Shown: positions 36,436-45,565, numbered from the stretch's first letter. The stretch: DNA of 64,000 nucleotides from Pedobacter sp. PLR (GCF_026239675.1 NZ_JAPIVQ010000011.1:62001-126000); one strand, 5' to 3'. The notes: generated by a model not told the origin, from the letters alone. Numbers and translations are program-made.

Positions 36436-37365
36436 ATGATGAAATTTTTTAATTACGGCCTTTTGCTATTTATACTATTGATCAGCTTAGAAAGTAAAGC
36501 CCAGGAATTATCGGGCTTCAGACTAAAAGCAGAATACATTCCTTTGTCCAGATACATACCCGAAACTAAGGTTGGGGAAACCGGGCAGAAAACCGAACAG
36601 AAAAGCGATATGAGAAGACTGGAAGGTGCAATCAGCATTCCATTATCCATGAAAGTCGATTCATTGGGAAGAGCCAAAGTATGGGCAGTAACACTTGGAG
36701 GTTCTTATGCGAAGATAAAAAACCAGAATTATGAAGTACAGTTATTTCCAGACGAGCTGCTCAATGCCAGCGTCGGACTGATGCACCTGCGTCCATTGGG
36801 CAAAAGCTGGAACATGTTGTTTATGGCTTCGGCGGGGGTATACACCGATCTGAAAGGGATTTCTTCACAGGATATCCTGGTGATGGGTGGCGTGATATTT
36901 ATCAAGCAATTTAACCCAAATCTAGCCCTGGGTGTGGGGCCGGTAGTGTCCAATACTTTTGGGATACCCATGGTATTGCCTGCCATTTTCCTAAACTGGA
37001 AAACCAATGGTAAATTCCAGGTCATGGTGAATTTTCCGGAAAAAGTAGAATTGGCCTATAAAGCCAGCGAAGGTATCAAGCTGAAAGTGGTAGCCGAAGT
37101 CAGCGCGATGACAGCGGATGTGGGCAGAAAAGACAAAGCATTCTTGTCCTACCTGCAAGTGATCTCCGGATTCCAACCCGAATTTAAGCTGAACAAATCA
37201 CTGAGCTTACAACTCACCGCAGGTGCTTCCCTGTACCGTTCAATGGAATTTACCAGCAGGAAACTGAAAGATTTTTTCAAGGATAAGGGAGACGTTAATC
37301 CGCCGCATTTTGAGACCACAGCTTATGGAGCCGTAGGCCTCAAATGGAATTTAGGAAAGCGTTAA
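36436..37365 (+). CDS. outer-membrane beta-barrel-like protein (DUF6268 type)
   Basis: About 309 residues from ATG 36436 (TTG at 36421 would add five). Signal peptide ending LESKAQ. The rest is amphipathic beta-strands ending in GAVGLKWNLGKR, as expected of an outer-membrane barrel, with features I associate with DUF6268. The function is unknown. Its end overlaps the convergent lytR gene by 4 bp, and it shares an upstream 18-bp motif with the other barrel gene flanking the two-component pair, so it may be a LytTR target. Confidence 0.75.
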   Translation: MMKFFNYGLLLFILLISLESKAQELSGFRLKAEYIPLSRYIPETKVGETGQKTEQKSDMRRLEGAISIPLSMKVDSLGRAKVWAVTLGGSYAKIKNQNYEVQLFPDELLNASVGLMHLRPLGKSWNMLFMASAGVYTDLKGISSQDILVMGGVIFIKQFNPNLALGVGPVVSNTFGIPMVLPAIFLNWKTNGKFQVMVNFPEKVELAYKASEGIKLKVVAEVSAMTADVGRKDKAFLSYLQVISGFQPEFKLNKSLSLQLTAGASLYRSMEFTSRKLKDFFKDKGDVNPPHFETTAYGAVGLKWNLGKR

Positions 37366-38105
37366 CGGCTAATGAGTTTATTGTAAACCACCTCTTTTAA
37401 TAAGTCCTCCCTACGGTGTCTGGAAATTGGCAGCTCATGTTCGCCAATGAAGATTCTTCCTCCCGAGACTACATCAATTTTAGAGATATTGACCAGATAA
37501 GATTTATGGATCCTGAAAAAGTGATCCGCTGGCAATATCTCTTCCAGGGAGACTAAGGTTTGATGAATGATCAGTTCCTGGTCTTTAAATTTTAGTTTGG
37601 CATAGTTCTGCATCCCCTCCACATATAAAATATCCGCCCATTGGATCTTTTTAAAACTATCTTTCTGACGCACAAATAAGTAAGGGTCCATCGCCTGCGG
37701 CTGTTTTTGTAAACGCTGCAATTGGTGCATTTGCCGGGCTTTGGTAGCTGCCTGATGAAAACGCTGAAAAGTAATTGGTTTGAGCAGGTAATCCACAATT
37801 TGCAGACGGTAACCGTCTAAAGCATGCTCGGAATAAGCAGTAGTGATAATGGTTAAAGGTGGGTTTTCCATGGTTTCCAGCAATTCCAGCCCTGATAAGT
37901 AGGGCATATTAATGTCCAGAAACAACAGGTCTACCTGGTTCTTATGAATAAAATCTGAGGCCTCCATTGCCGTTCCGCAAGAACCTGCCAGCTGGAGGAA
38001 ATCTACCTGATCAATGAAATCTATAATTCCCGTCCGGGCAATAGGCTCATCGTCTACGACCAGACATTGCAATGGCAACTCAACAAGGTGTTTAGTAACC
38101 GACAT
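37362..38105 (-). CDS. LytTR-family response regulator
   Basis: A 247-residue response regulator. The receiver domain (about 12-125) has CLVVDDEP (acidic pair), LLFLDINMP with phospho-acceptor Asp64, and TAYSEHALDGY..DYLLKPI with the conserved Lys. The C-terminal LytTR DNA-binding domain (about 140-245) includes LYVEGMQNYAKLK and FFRIHKSYLVNISKID. It overlaps the kinase gene by 14 bp, showing translational coupling. Targets may include the two barrel genes on either side. Confidence 0.96.
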   Translation of the reverse strand: MSVTKHLVELPLQCLVVDDEPIARTGIIDFIDQVDFLQLAGSCGTAMEASDFIHKNQVDLLFLDINMPYLSGLELLETMENPPLTIITTAYSEHALDGYRLQIVDYLLKPITFQRFHQAATKARQMHQLQRLQKQPQAMDPYLFVRQKDSFKKIQWADILYVEGMQNYAKLKFKDQELIIHQTLVSLEEILPADHFFRIHKSYLVNISKIDVVSGGRIFIGEHELPISRHRREDLLKEVVYNKLISR

Positions 38106-39165
38106 AATTTACTTTTTGATCTAAATGAATAACTAAAACAACTTTAAAATGGGTGTCACTACGTGTGATTTGTAAGTCGTGCTGCTCCGGATAAAGAATC
38201 TCTAAACGCTTACGTACATTTTCCAGCCCAAGACCACTACTCTCGTTTTTTCTTGCCGGCTTAGGCGAATTTGAATTCTCTATGGTAAAAGTTAGCTGCT
38301 CATTTTCCTGGTTTAAAGACAAGCGGACGAATCCTTTTTGTGAAGGTAAGCGGGAAACGTGTTTAAAAGCATTCTCTACAAATGGAACGAGTAAAAGCGG
38401 GACAATGTCCCGCTTTCCATTCGTAATATTCCATATACAATCCACCTGAAGCTCGTCGCCCCAGCGGATTTTTTCGACAGAGACGAGGTTCTTCAAATAG
38501 GTGACTTCTTTTTCCAGTGCAATGGTTTCCCGGTTACATTCATACAACTGATACCTTAAGATGTCCGAAAACTTGACCAGTAAAGTAGAAGCCAGATCCA
38601 CATCTTTTTTCATGAGAATATGCAGGTGATTCAGCACATTAAACATCAGGTGCGGGTTGATCTGGTCCTGTAAAATTCTCAGTTGTGCTTCCAGATGCGC
38701 CTGTTGCAACAAGGTATGTTTTTGCGCCATTTTATAGTGCTCCTGGTAAAATTGAAAACCACAGGTGGAGCCAATGATCAGTAAAGCAGAAGGGATCGTT
38801 CTTAAAAATACCACCAGATAATCCTTGTTTTCCGCTAATTGTGCCGCAGTATCGTACTTAGTCCCATGGATACTTAACCAATAAGTGCCATAAAAGATCC
38901 CTCCAATTGCAGCCGTTAAAACTACCGTTGCAATGACGGTTTGGAAGACAAATCCCTGCATTTTACCCTTTTTTAAAGCGAAAGGTAGAAACACATTACT
39001 CAGCGAATGGGCAATGACGGCAGAACATAAAACGATCAGTGCCGCAGTGCCAAAGGTATTGAGTGTAGGGTAATCTCTTTTCAATTGAGACCATAAGGTT
39101 AAACCCAAAAGGATCCAAAAGCCAGAGATAAAAACAAGTGGTTTATTTAAGTGGAATTTTTTCAT
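38092..39165 (-). CDS. LytS-like sensor histidine kinase (HisKA_7TM-less, His_kinase family)
   Basis: A 357-residue membrane kinase. Four hydrophobic segments lie in the first 140 residues (about 9-26, 37-62, 73-92 and 118-138), then the family signature QDQINPHLMFNVLNHLHILM with phosphorylated His172, followed by the HATPase with PLLLVPFVENAFKH (N box) and SSGLGLENVRKRLEILYP (G box). There is no separate periplasmic sensor domain, so the signal may be sensed in the membrane. It lies between the barrel gene (29-bp gap) and lytR (overlap). Confidence 0.95.
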   Translation of the reverse strand: MKKFHLNKPLVFISGFWILLGLTLWSQLKRDYPTLNTFGTAALIVLCSAVIAHSLSNVFLPFALKKGKMQGFVFQTVIATVVLTAAIGGIFYGTYWLSIHGTKYDTAAQLAENKDYLVVFLRTIPSALLIIGSTCGFQFYQEHYKMAQKHTLLQQAHLEAQLRILQDQINPHLMFNVLNHLHILMKKDVDLASTLLVKFSDILRYQLYECNRETIALEKEVTYLKNLVSVEKIRWGDELQVDCIWNITNGKRDIVPLLLVPFVENAFKHVSRLPSQKGFVRLSLNQENEQLTFTIENSNSPKPARKNESSGLGLENVRKRLEILYPEQHDLQITRSDTHFKVVLVIHLDQKVNYVGY

Positions 39166-39194
39166 TACGAGGATGATGTAAATAAGGCGAAGGA

Positions 39195-39785
39195 TTAAAA
39201 AATCAGAAATCCTACACTAGCCTGAAAGGACTGAGGACGGGATTTAAATGTTTTATCGATGTCCGTTAAAGCGCCTTCATAACGTAGGTCAAAAGTAAGC
39301 TTTCCTAAATCAATTCCTGCACCTGCCTGATAACCTACATTCGATTTTTTGAATTCCCGGAATGCAGGATTGAGTTGCTTAAGAACGGAGGTCTTGTCAT
39401 TTATAGTATAGCTGTAAACCGCTCCACCAAATACCCTCAGGTTCATTTGTTCTGTACGCAGAATCTTATATCCAACTAGCAAAGGAATGTCAATACTAGT
39501 CCATTTTGCTTTCTGATCGTTTGCCGCATTGAAGTCCAGTTTACCTGATTTCTTGCTGTACAGCAATTCTCCCTGCACATAAGCACGACCAAGATCTATT
39601 CTGGTAAAGGCACCTGCCGAGAATCCTGTAGCATATTTACCCGAAATTCCAGGTGCAGAAAGGGAAAGTTTGCTGTAATTCGCACCAGCTTTTAAGCCTA
39701 CATGAACCGGATTGGAGTCTTGAGATTTTGCAGTGTTCGCCAATAACATTAAAGCAATTGCAGGCAATAAGAAATGTTTTTTCAT
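39195..39785 (-). CDS. outer-membrane beta-barrel protein (PorT/OMP_b-brl_2 type)
   Basis: A 196-residue protein with a signal peptide (ends NTAKSQD) followed by strands such as VGLKAGANYSKLSL, GFSAGAFTRIDLGRAYVQGELLYSKKSG and a C-terminal FQASVGFLIF, the pattern of the small outer-membrane barrel family common in Bacteroidota. It is the first gene of an operon with lytS and lytR, so it may be a sensed or regulated envelope component. An 18-bp motif shared with the DUF6268-like gene lies upstream. Confidence 0.88.
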   Translation of the reverse strand: MKKHFLLPAIALMLLANTAKSQDSNPVHVGLKAGANYSKLSLSAPGISGKYATGFSAGAFTRIDLGRAYVQGELLYSKKSGKLDFNAANDQKAKWTSIDIPLLVGYKILRTEQMNLRVFGGAVYSYTINDKTSVLKQLNPAFREFKKSNVGYQAGAGIDLGKLTFDLRYEGALTDIDKTFKSRPQSFQASVGFLIF

Positions 39786-39899
39786 TTGATTGATAATTAA
39801 GTTTAATCAGGAGGCTTTTCAAAATAGCGGCCTTCCTTTGTCCTGCAAAAAGGGGCATAAATAGAAAGAGAAAGAAAATAATTTGATGAAGGGTAAGGG

Positions 39900-39917
39900 A
39901 GTGTTGACCAGCGGTAA
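39900..39917 (-). promoter_or_regulatory. 18-bp motif, second candidate LytTR operator
   Basis: On the minus strand this reads TTACCGCTGGTCAACACT, nearly identical to the motif at 36353-36370. It lies 114 bp upstream of the barrel-lytS-lytR operon and points towards it, but it also lies 36 bp before the divergent FecR-like gene. Confidence 0.5.
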
Positions 39918-39953
39918 GAAATGTGGTAGATTGCTTCTCAATTTTCGATACTT

Positions 39954-40751
39954 ATGTGTGCTAAAAGAAGATCATCTGTCCGGCTATGGTATTATGTTAT
40001 GGCAGCAACGGTATTGCTGGTGTTGAGCATCGTTTTATGCCATCATTATCAGAAAGTAATGCAAGCTGATCTGGCTTTTAAGGAAGAACAACAACAATAT
40101 CGGGTCTATAAATCTCCATCCGGAAAAAGGAGCGTCATCAGGCTGGCCGATCATTCCAAAGTAATTCTGAATGGCAACAGTACCCTGAAAGTACCCCATG
40201 CTTTTCCTGAGGGAAACCGGAAAGTAGTGTTGTCAGGTGCTGCTTATTTTGAAATTAGCGGGAATGCCCGACTCCCTTTTATATTGGAAACTTCGGATAT
40301 GAAGGTTACGGTATCAGGCGCAAGCTTTTATATGCGCGCTTATCCGCATGAATCCGGACAACAGCTGGAACTCCTCAGTGGAAAGTTAAAAGCTGAAAAA
40401 GCGTATACCTCTGATATCGACAATACAGCGGAGATCCTCCTTCCCGGAGAGATGGTGATGTTGAACAGGTCTGTAGACCTGATGGAAAAGGAAACTTTTA
40501 ATATTCAACAGCGGGAATCCTGGATCAAAGGACAGCTTAAATTTAATAATGCGGGCTTTAGCGCGGTCGTTACCGCTTTGGAAGATTGGTACGGACTGCC
40601 TGTTGAAATCCAGGGAGTGCAGAAATCAGCAAGGAATTTCTCCGGGAATTTCGGCAATCAACCTTTAGAACAGGTGCTCAAAATGTTCTGTTTAGCGGCC
40701 AATTGTAATTTTAAAATAGAGAAAGCGCAGGTTATTCTTAGCTTAAAATAA
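39954..40751 (+). CDS. orphan FecR-domain protein
   Basis: A 265-residue inner-membrane protein: a short basic N-terminus, one transmembrane helix (about 13-28), a periplasmic FecR domain (about 45-155; SPSGKRSVIRLADHSKVILNGNSTLKVP..., GAAYFEISG) and a C-terminal DUF4974/secretin-like part (about 185-262). Standard FecR anti-sigma factors have an N-terminal cytosolic domain of about 80 residues that holds the ECF sigma factor; only 12 residues precede the membrane helix here. No sigma factor or SusC gene is adjacent. The regulatory partner is unknown. Confidence 0.85.
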   Translation: MCAKRRSSVRLWYYVMAATVLLVLSIVLCHHYQKVMQADLAFKEEQQQYRVYKSPSGKRSVIRLADHSKVILNGNSTLKVPHAFPEGNRKVVLSGAAYFEISGNARLPFILETSDMKVTVSGASFYMRAYPHESGQQLELLSGKLKAEKAYTSDIDNTAEILLPGEMVMLNRSVDLMEKETFNIQQRESWIKGQLKFNNAGFSAVVTALEDWYGLPVEIQGVQKSARNFSGNFGNQPLEQVLKMFCLAANCNFKIEKAQVILSLK

Positions 40752-40813
40752 ATTCATCAAATTCCCGGGCTATAAAAGAAATTTTAGTCGCTATTTTGCC
40801 ATATAAGTACCGT

Positions 40814-41062
40814 TTAGGTAGTTAGGGCTTCCATATATGGAATTTCAATCTCTTTAACCAGGGAATATTCTTTATCTTCAAAATTCCATTCCAAAGTGAC
40901 TTTCCATTTCCCTTCAGTGATTCCATCCAGGGAAATCTCAAGAGTTCCCTCGGCATCACTGCGGAGGTATTTTATGATGGGTTCTTTAATGACTTTGTCT
41001 TTATTCAGAAAGAATACTTTTACCGCAACCTGGTGCTCAAAACACATGTTAATCTTTGCCAT
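40814..41062 (-). CDS. small hypothetical protein, beta-sandwich-like
   Basis: An 82-residue protein without a signal peptide. The pattern FEHQVAVKVFFLNKDKVIKEPIIKYLRSDAEGTLEISLDGITEGKWKVTLEWNFEDKEYSLVKEIEIP suggests an Ig-like beta-sandwich, similar in outline to FixH/YtkA-type domains, but the similarity is too weak to assign. Convergent with the FecR gene and 144 bp from Ada. Codon use looks normal and a start ATG is present. Confidence 0.55.
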   Translation of the reverse strand: MAKINMCFEHQVAVKVFFLNKDKVIKEPIIKYLRSDAEGTLEISLDGITEGKWKVTLEWNFEDKEYSLVKEIEIPYMEALTT

Positions 41063-41205
41063 GGTGCTCGCTGTTTACTTAACTGTTTTTTTTATGTTAA
41101 GGCTTAACTTAGAACGCATTATGGTTGGAAATGTTTTGGCGGGAGTTTCACGGAAATGTAATTATCAGGTTCAGTAGAAGAACCTGAATTTTCGGTTTTG
41201 TCATT

Positions 41206-42246
41206 TTATCGGTTTAGCTGCTCTAATTCCAGTAGATATTGTTTTCGCCAAAGCCCTCCTCCATAACCGGTTAATTTTCCATCAGTTCCAATCACACGAT
41301 GACAAGGAATTAAAATAGCGATTTTATTCATTCCATTTGCATTGGCGACTGCCCTTACTGCTGTAGGGTTACTGATCTTATCTGCCAGTTCTCCGTAGGA
41401 TGTGGTTGTGCCAAAAGGAATTTGTTGCAAAGTTTGCCAGACTTTATTTTGAAATAAGGTACCCGGTGTAACCATGGGAACAGTAAATTCGCTTCTGTTA
41501 CCAGAAAAATATTCGCTCAGCTGATGCGCTAACGTTGAAAAATGAAGGTTATCTCCCTGGATTATGGTTGCATTTAATGATTTTGAAAGGCTCTTAAGCT
41601 CCGTTTCCAGCATTCTCCGATCGGTAAACTCCAACAAACAAATACCTTCATCAACAGCACAGGCGCACATTGTTCCTAAAGGGGTTTCTATTCTGCTGAA
41701 ATCAATAACCATTTTAGCTTTACTGTTTTTAGGTGAAACCCCAAAGATATTCTTAAAGGAATCTCCAAATCCACTTAGGGAATCGAAGCCGGAATTAAAA
41801 GCTGTTTCCGTTACTGAGCCACCGTTCTTTATCTTTTTGAATGCTGAATTTATGCGGAACATTCTTTGATAAGCCTGAAAAGTGAGGCCATGATTCTTTA
41901 AAAACCATCGTCTTACTTTATTTGGTTCTATACCTCTCTTTACCAGGTCGTAATCTTTAAACTTAATTCCAGGGTCTTTACCCAATTCATCAATTAGTTG
42001 TCTGATGTATGCTGGTGTTTCATTTAGTTTTTCCAGTGGACAACAAACCTTACAAGGCCGGTATCCTTTGGTTATACAATCTTTCGCGGTCTTGAAAAAT
42101 TCAACATTCTCCTTTTTAGGCTTCCTTGCCGTACAAGAAGGCCTGCAAAAGATTCCTGTCGTTTTCACTGCCGTATAAAAGATCCCCTCAAAGGAAATAT
42201 CCTTGTCTAAGGATGCCTGGTACATGATGTCGTGTGTCAGCTCCAT
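41206..42246 (-). CDS. ada: bifunctional Ada: DNA methylphosphotriester/O6-alkylguanine repair and AraC regulator
   Basis: 346 residues from ATG 42246; an upstream TTG in the same frame would overlap the previous gene and is not needed. The N-terminal zinc domain has Cys34, Cys38, Cys65 and Cys68 in the exact Ada spacing (C-x3-C-x26-C-x2-C). An AraC-type helix-turn-helix region follows (about 85-165), then the O6-alkylguanine methyltransferase with acceptor Cys315 in IPCHRV. It repairs alkylated DNA and, when methylated, activates the adaptive response. It begins 1 bp after the stop of the PEP-mutase-like gene (TAATATG), so the two are coupled. Confidence 0.95.
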   Translation of the reverse strand: MELTHDIMYQASLDKDISFEGIFYTAVKTTGIFCRPSCTARKPKKENVEFFKTAKDCITKGYRPCKVCCPLEKLNETPAYIRQLIDELGKDPGIKFKDYDLVKRGIEPNKVRRWFLKNHGLTFQAYQRMFRINSAFKKIKNGGSVTETAFNSGFDSLSGFGDSFKNIFGVSPKNSKAKMVIDFSRIETPLGTMCACAVDEGICLLEFTDRRMLETELKSLSKSLNATIIQGDNLHFSTLAHQLSEYFSGNRSEFTVPMVTPGTLFQNKVWQTLQQIPFGTTTSYGELADKISNPTAVRAVANANGMNKIAILIPCHRVIGTDGKLTGYGGGLWRKQYLLELEQLNR

Positions 42247-42247
42247 A

Positions 42248-43021
42248 TTAAAATAATGTTGAAAAATTTTGATTGGGAACAAATGATGCGGAAACTTCGT
42301 TCATCTTTTGGTAAATATAATTATTGACAAAATTACCCATACTGATTCGTTTTATTCCAAGTGATTTTAGCCTGTCAAAATCAGGTAAATCAGGCATGCA
42401 CATGACATTGATTGGTACTGAGGTTGTTTCTATAACAGATTTGATGTCTTTCTCGTCTGTCAGGCATGGTAGGAATATGCCATCGATAGCTGTACGTTCA
42501 TATAATTTAATGCGGGCAATGGTTTCTGCCAAGGCGTTAGGTAATCCCAGTAAAAATGTATCACACCTCACATTGATAAAAACCTCCACATTATTTTCTT
42601 TTAGCATTTGAACTAACTGCTCAAGTTTGAGCGAAAAAACTGCAGCATCTGCTATGCTTCTTATTCCGTCCAGTACCAGAGAATCCTCTAAATTGATTCC
42701 AACAACCCCTAATTCGTACAGTTTATTGATATTTTCAAAAATGGTCTTCACATCCTTGCCGTATCCCGATTCTAAATCCACTGTTAAGGGTAAGGTTGTC
42801 CTGTCCAATATCCTTTTAATCATAAAAAGGTAATCCTGAAAAGGTATGTTTTCCCCATCTTCATAGCCAAAAGAAGTGGCAATGGCTGCACTTGAAGTCC
42901 CAATTGCCTGGTAGCCCAGGTTTTGGTAAATCAGCGCAGACTGAACATCCCAGACATTTCCTATAAGCAGCGGCTGCTCAGAATGGTGTAGTTTTTTGAA
43001 TTTTTCAAATGGCATTGTCAT
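42248..43021 (-). CDS. isocitrate lyase/PEP mutase-superfamily protein
   Basis: 257 residues from ATG 43021 (43015 also possible; the upstream TTG is unlikely). A phosphoenolpyruvate-mutase/isocitrate-lyase TIM barrel: LLIGNVWDVQSALIYQNLGYQAIGTSSAAIATSFGYEDG, VDLESGYGKDVKTIFENI, GINLEDS, FINVRCDTFLLG, GIFLPCLTD. Ligands for Mg2+ (the DLE region and NLED) are present. The KKCGH motif of true isocitrate lyases is absent, so it is probably an oxaloacetate hydrolase-, PEP-mutase- or methylisocitrate-lyase-like enzyme of unknown substrate. Translationally coupled to ada. Confidence 0.85.
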   Translation of the reverse strand: MTMPFEKFKKLHHSEQPLLIGNVWDVQSALIYQNLGYQAIGTSSAAIATSFGYEDGENIPFQDYLFMIKRILDRTTLPLTVDLESGYGKDVKTIFENINKLYELGVVGINLEDSLVLDGIRSIADAAVFSLKLEQLVQMLKENNVEVFINVRCDTFLLGLPNALAETIARIKLYERTAIDGIFLPCLTDEKDIKSVIETTSVPINVMCMPDLPDFDRLKSLGIKRISMGNFVNNYIYQKMNEVSASFVPNQNFSTLF

Positions 43022-43208
43022 ATTTGTCTTTTTTTCTTGTTGCAAAGTACCTGGGTTAAAGTTTGCCCTGCAACCGAAAAATTAACAAGTATTTTTTATG
43101 TCGCCATAAATACAAAAGACTATTTGTTCCGCATAGCTCAAAGGAGAGCTTCAAATCAGAATTTGCTGCTAAAAATAGAAAATTATCATCCTTGACCGGA
43201 GATTATAT

Positions 43209-43261
43209 AAATCTTTCCCGAAATCTTATAAAACTCTTCCTGCCTGATTAAGGTACCTTTG
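43209..43261 (+). promoter_or_regulatory. copA promoter region
   Basis: TACCTTTG at 43254-43261 is an exact -7 match ending 23 bp before the copA ATG. It is overlapped by the palindrome AAGGTACCTT (43250-43259). Upstream are two direct repeats AAATCTT (43209-43215 and 43221-43227), 12 bp apart, as AraC-type activators often use. Confidence 0.45.
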
Positions 43262-43284
43262 TATTAGAAAAAAGTAGAACCCTC

Positions 43285-45513
43285 ATGAAAGAAAATATAG
43301 AAACGCTTACCCTTCCCGTTTTAGGGATGACCTGTGCTTCCTGTGCGAGCAGTGTCGAATCAATGGTTGGCGCACAGGAAGGAGTGGACCATGCGGAGGT
43401 AAACTATGCCACCTTATCGGTAAAAGTAACCTACCAAAAAGATAAAATACAGCCTTTGGATATGCAGAAAGCATTGCAATCTGTAGGTTACGACTTGATT
43501 CTGGAAGAAGAAGGTGCTAAAGAAAAACAGGAAGCGGTACAACAAAATAATTATCAGCAATTAAAAAAGAGGATGATTGCCTCTTCGATTCTGGCTTTGC
43601 CGGTTGTAATTATTGGCATGTTTTACATGCACATGCCCAATGGCAACTATTACATGATGGCATTAACGGCGCCAATACTTTTCATTTTTGGCAAGAACTT
43701 CTTTGTGAATGCCTGGAAGCAAGCCCAACATGGTCGCGCCAATATGGATACGCTGGTCGCGCTAAGTACTGGAATCGCGTTCCTTTTTAGTGTTTTCAAT
43801 ACTTTTTACCCGGAGTTCTGGTATTCGAGAGGATTAGAACCACACGTTTACTTTGAAGCGGCGGCGGTAGTCATTGTTTTCATTATGCTGGGGAAATTAC
43901 TCGAAGAAAAAGCAAAAGCAAATACCTCATCAGCCATTAAGAAACTCATGGGATTGCAGCCGAAAACGGTTATACTGGTTAATGAAGAGGGAGAAAAGGA
44001 AATTCCAATCGCAGACGTACGTATTGGCGATCAGCTTATGGTACGTTCAGGAGAGAAAATTCCGGTAGATGGTGTCGTGTATCAGGGTAATTCTTATGTG
44101 GATGAAAGCATGATTACCGGGGAGCCGGTAGCTGTAGCAAAAGCAGAAGGGGATCAGGTATTTGCCGGAACCATCAATCAAAAAGGAACATTCCGTTTTA
44201 AAGCGGAAAAAGTTGGGGGAGCAACAATGCTTTCCCAGATCATCAAATTGGTACAGGAGGCACAGGGATCAAAGGCACCGGTACAAAAACTGGTGGATAA
44301 AATTGCGGGTATTTTTGTACCGGTGGTGATGTTGATCGCAGTGCTGACATTGGGCGCATGGCTGTTGTTTGGTGGTGAGCACGCTTTTACACATGGTCTG
44401 TTGGCGATGGTTACCGTATTGGTGATTGCTTGTCCCTGTGCTTTAGGTCTGGCCACGCCGACTGCCATTATGGTAGGAATCGGTAAAGGTGCCGAAACTG
44501 GTGTCCTCATTAAAAACGCGGAAGCACTGGAACTGGGCTATAAAGTAAATGCCGTGATTCTGGATAAAACAGGAACAATTACGGAAGGGAAACCTGAAGT
44601 GACTACCCTGGAATGGGCAAAAGATCTTCCTAAATCAAAAGAAGAGCTGTCAAAAGTATTGATGGCACTGGAATATGCTTCGGAACATCCATTGGCAGAA
44701 GCGATTGTCCGCCACTTAAAACAAGAAGGCGCTGGCACAGTTGAGCTGAATCACTTTGAAAGTCTGACAGGAAAAGGGGTGGAAGGCGTAGTTGATGGGG
44801 TTAAATACTGGGCTGGAAGTCATAAGATTTTAAAAGATCAGAACATTCCGGTAACCAATGCGCTGGCCAGCAAAGTGCTGAGCTTACAGGAAAAGGCACA
44901 AACGGTAATTTATCTGGCAAATGCGACACAGGTATTGGCGATTGTAGCGATTGCCGATCAGGTGAAATCAGGATCTGCAAAAGCGGTTTCCGCCTTAAAA
45001 GCACAAGGCATAGAAGTCTATATGCTCACCGGTGATAACCAGCATACTGCGGCTTCTGTAGCCTTACAAGCAGGTATTGACCATTATAAAGCGGATGTCC
45101 TGCCTTCCGATAAAGCGGATTTTGTAAAAGAATTACAGTCGCAGGGAAAAGTCGTGGCAATGGTTGGCGATGGCATAAACGATAGTCAGGCATTGGCCCA
45201 GGCAGATGTGTCTATCGCGATGGGGAAAGGTTCTGATATTGCCATTGATGTGGCCAGTATCACCCTCGTTTCTTCCGATTTACAACAAGTGCCGAAAGCC
45301 TTAAAACTTTCTAAACAAACGGTTCGCACGATTCGTCAGAACTTGTTCTGGGCATTTATTTACAACCTGATCGGGATTCCAATTGCCGCCGGACTGCTAT
45401 ACCCATTCAATGGCTTCTTACTAAATCCTATGATTGCCGGAGCAGCAATGGCCTTGAGTTCTGTTTCCGTAGTGAGTAACAGTCTGAGGTTAAAACTCTC
45501 AAAATTGAGTTAA
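43285..45513 (+). CDS. copA: copper-exporting P1B-type ATPase
   Basis: A 742-residue inner-membrane pump that exports Cu(I) with ATP. One N-terminal HMA domain has GMTCASC (about 13-19). Eight transmembrane helices are expected; the ion-binding CPC is Cys383-Pro-Cys385 in ACPCALGLATP. The A-domain motif TGEP, the phosphorylation motif DKTGT (Asp427), the HP motif (SEHPLAEA) and GDGIND are all present. The C-terminal YN and MxxSS helices (YNLIGIP, MALSSVSVV) are those of Cu(I) pumps. First gene of the copper island; a CopZ-like chaperone follows 52 bp later. Confidence 0.97.
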   Translation: MKENIETLTLPVLGMTCASCASSVESMVGAQEGVDHAEVNYATLSVKVTYQKDKIQPLDMQKALQSVGYDLILEEEGAKEKQEAVQQNNYQQLKKRMIASSILALPVVIIGMFYMHMPNGNYYMMALTAPILFIFGKNFFVNAWKQAQHGRANMDTLVALSTGIAFLFSVFNTFYPEFWYSRGLEPHVYFEAAAVVIVFIMLGKLLEEKAKANTSSAIKKLMGLQPKTVILVNEEGEKEIPIADVRIGDQLMVRSGEKIPVDGVVYQGNSYVDESMITGEPVAVAKAEGDQVFAGTINQKGTFRFKAEKVGGATMLSQIIKLVQEAQGSKAPVQKLVDKIAGIFVPVVMLIAVLTLGAWLLFGGEHAFTHGLLAMVTVLVIACPCALGLATPTAIMVGIGKGAETGVLIKNAEALELGYKVNAVILDKTGTITEGKPEVTTLEWAKDLPKSKEELSKVLMALEYASEHPLAEAIVRHLKQEGAGTVELNHFESLTGKGVEGVVDGVKYWAGSHKILKDQNIPVTNALASKVLSLQEKAQTVIYLANATQVLAIVAIADQVKSGSAKAVSALKAQGIEVYMLTGDNQHTAASVALQAGIDHYKADVLPSDKADFVKELQSQGKVVAMVGDGINDSQALAQADVSIAMGKGSDIAIDVASITLVSSDLQQVPKALKLSKQTVRTIRQNLFWAFIYNLIGIPIAAGLLYPFNGFLLNPMIAGAAMALSSVSVVSNSLRLKLSKLS

Positions 45514-45565
45514 CAAATCGTACATCATTCAATTCTATATCAATCATTTTTAATTATAACATCAA

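Noticed and set aside
43063..43251. 62-codon frame before copA
   Set aside because: Overlaps the copA promoter region and has no recognisable features.
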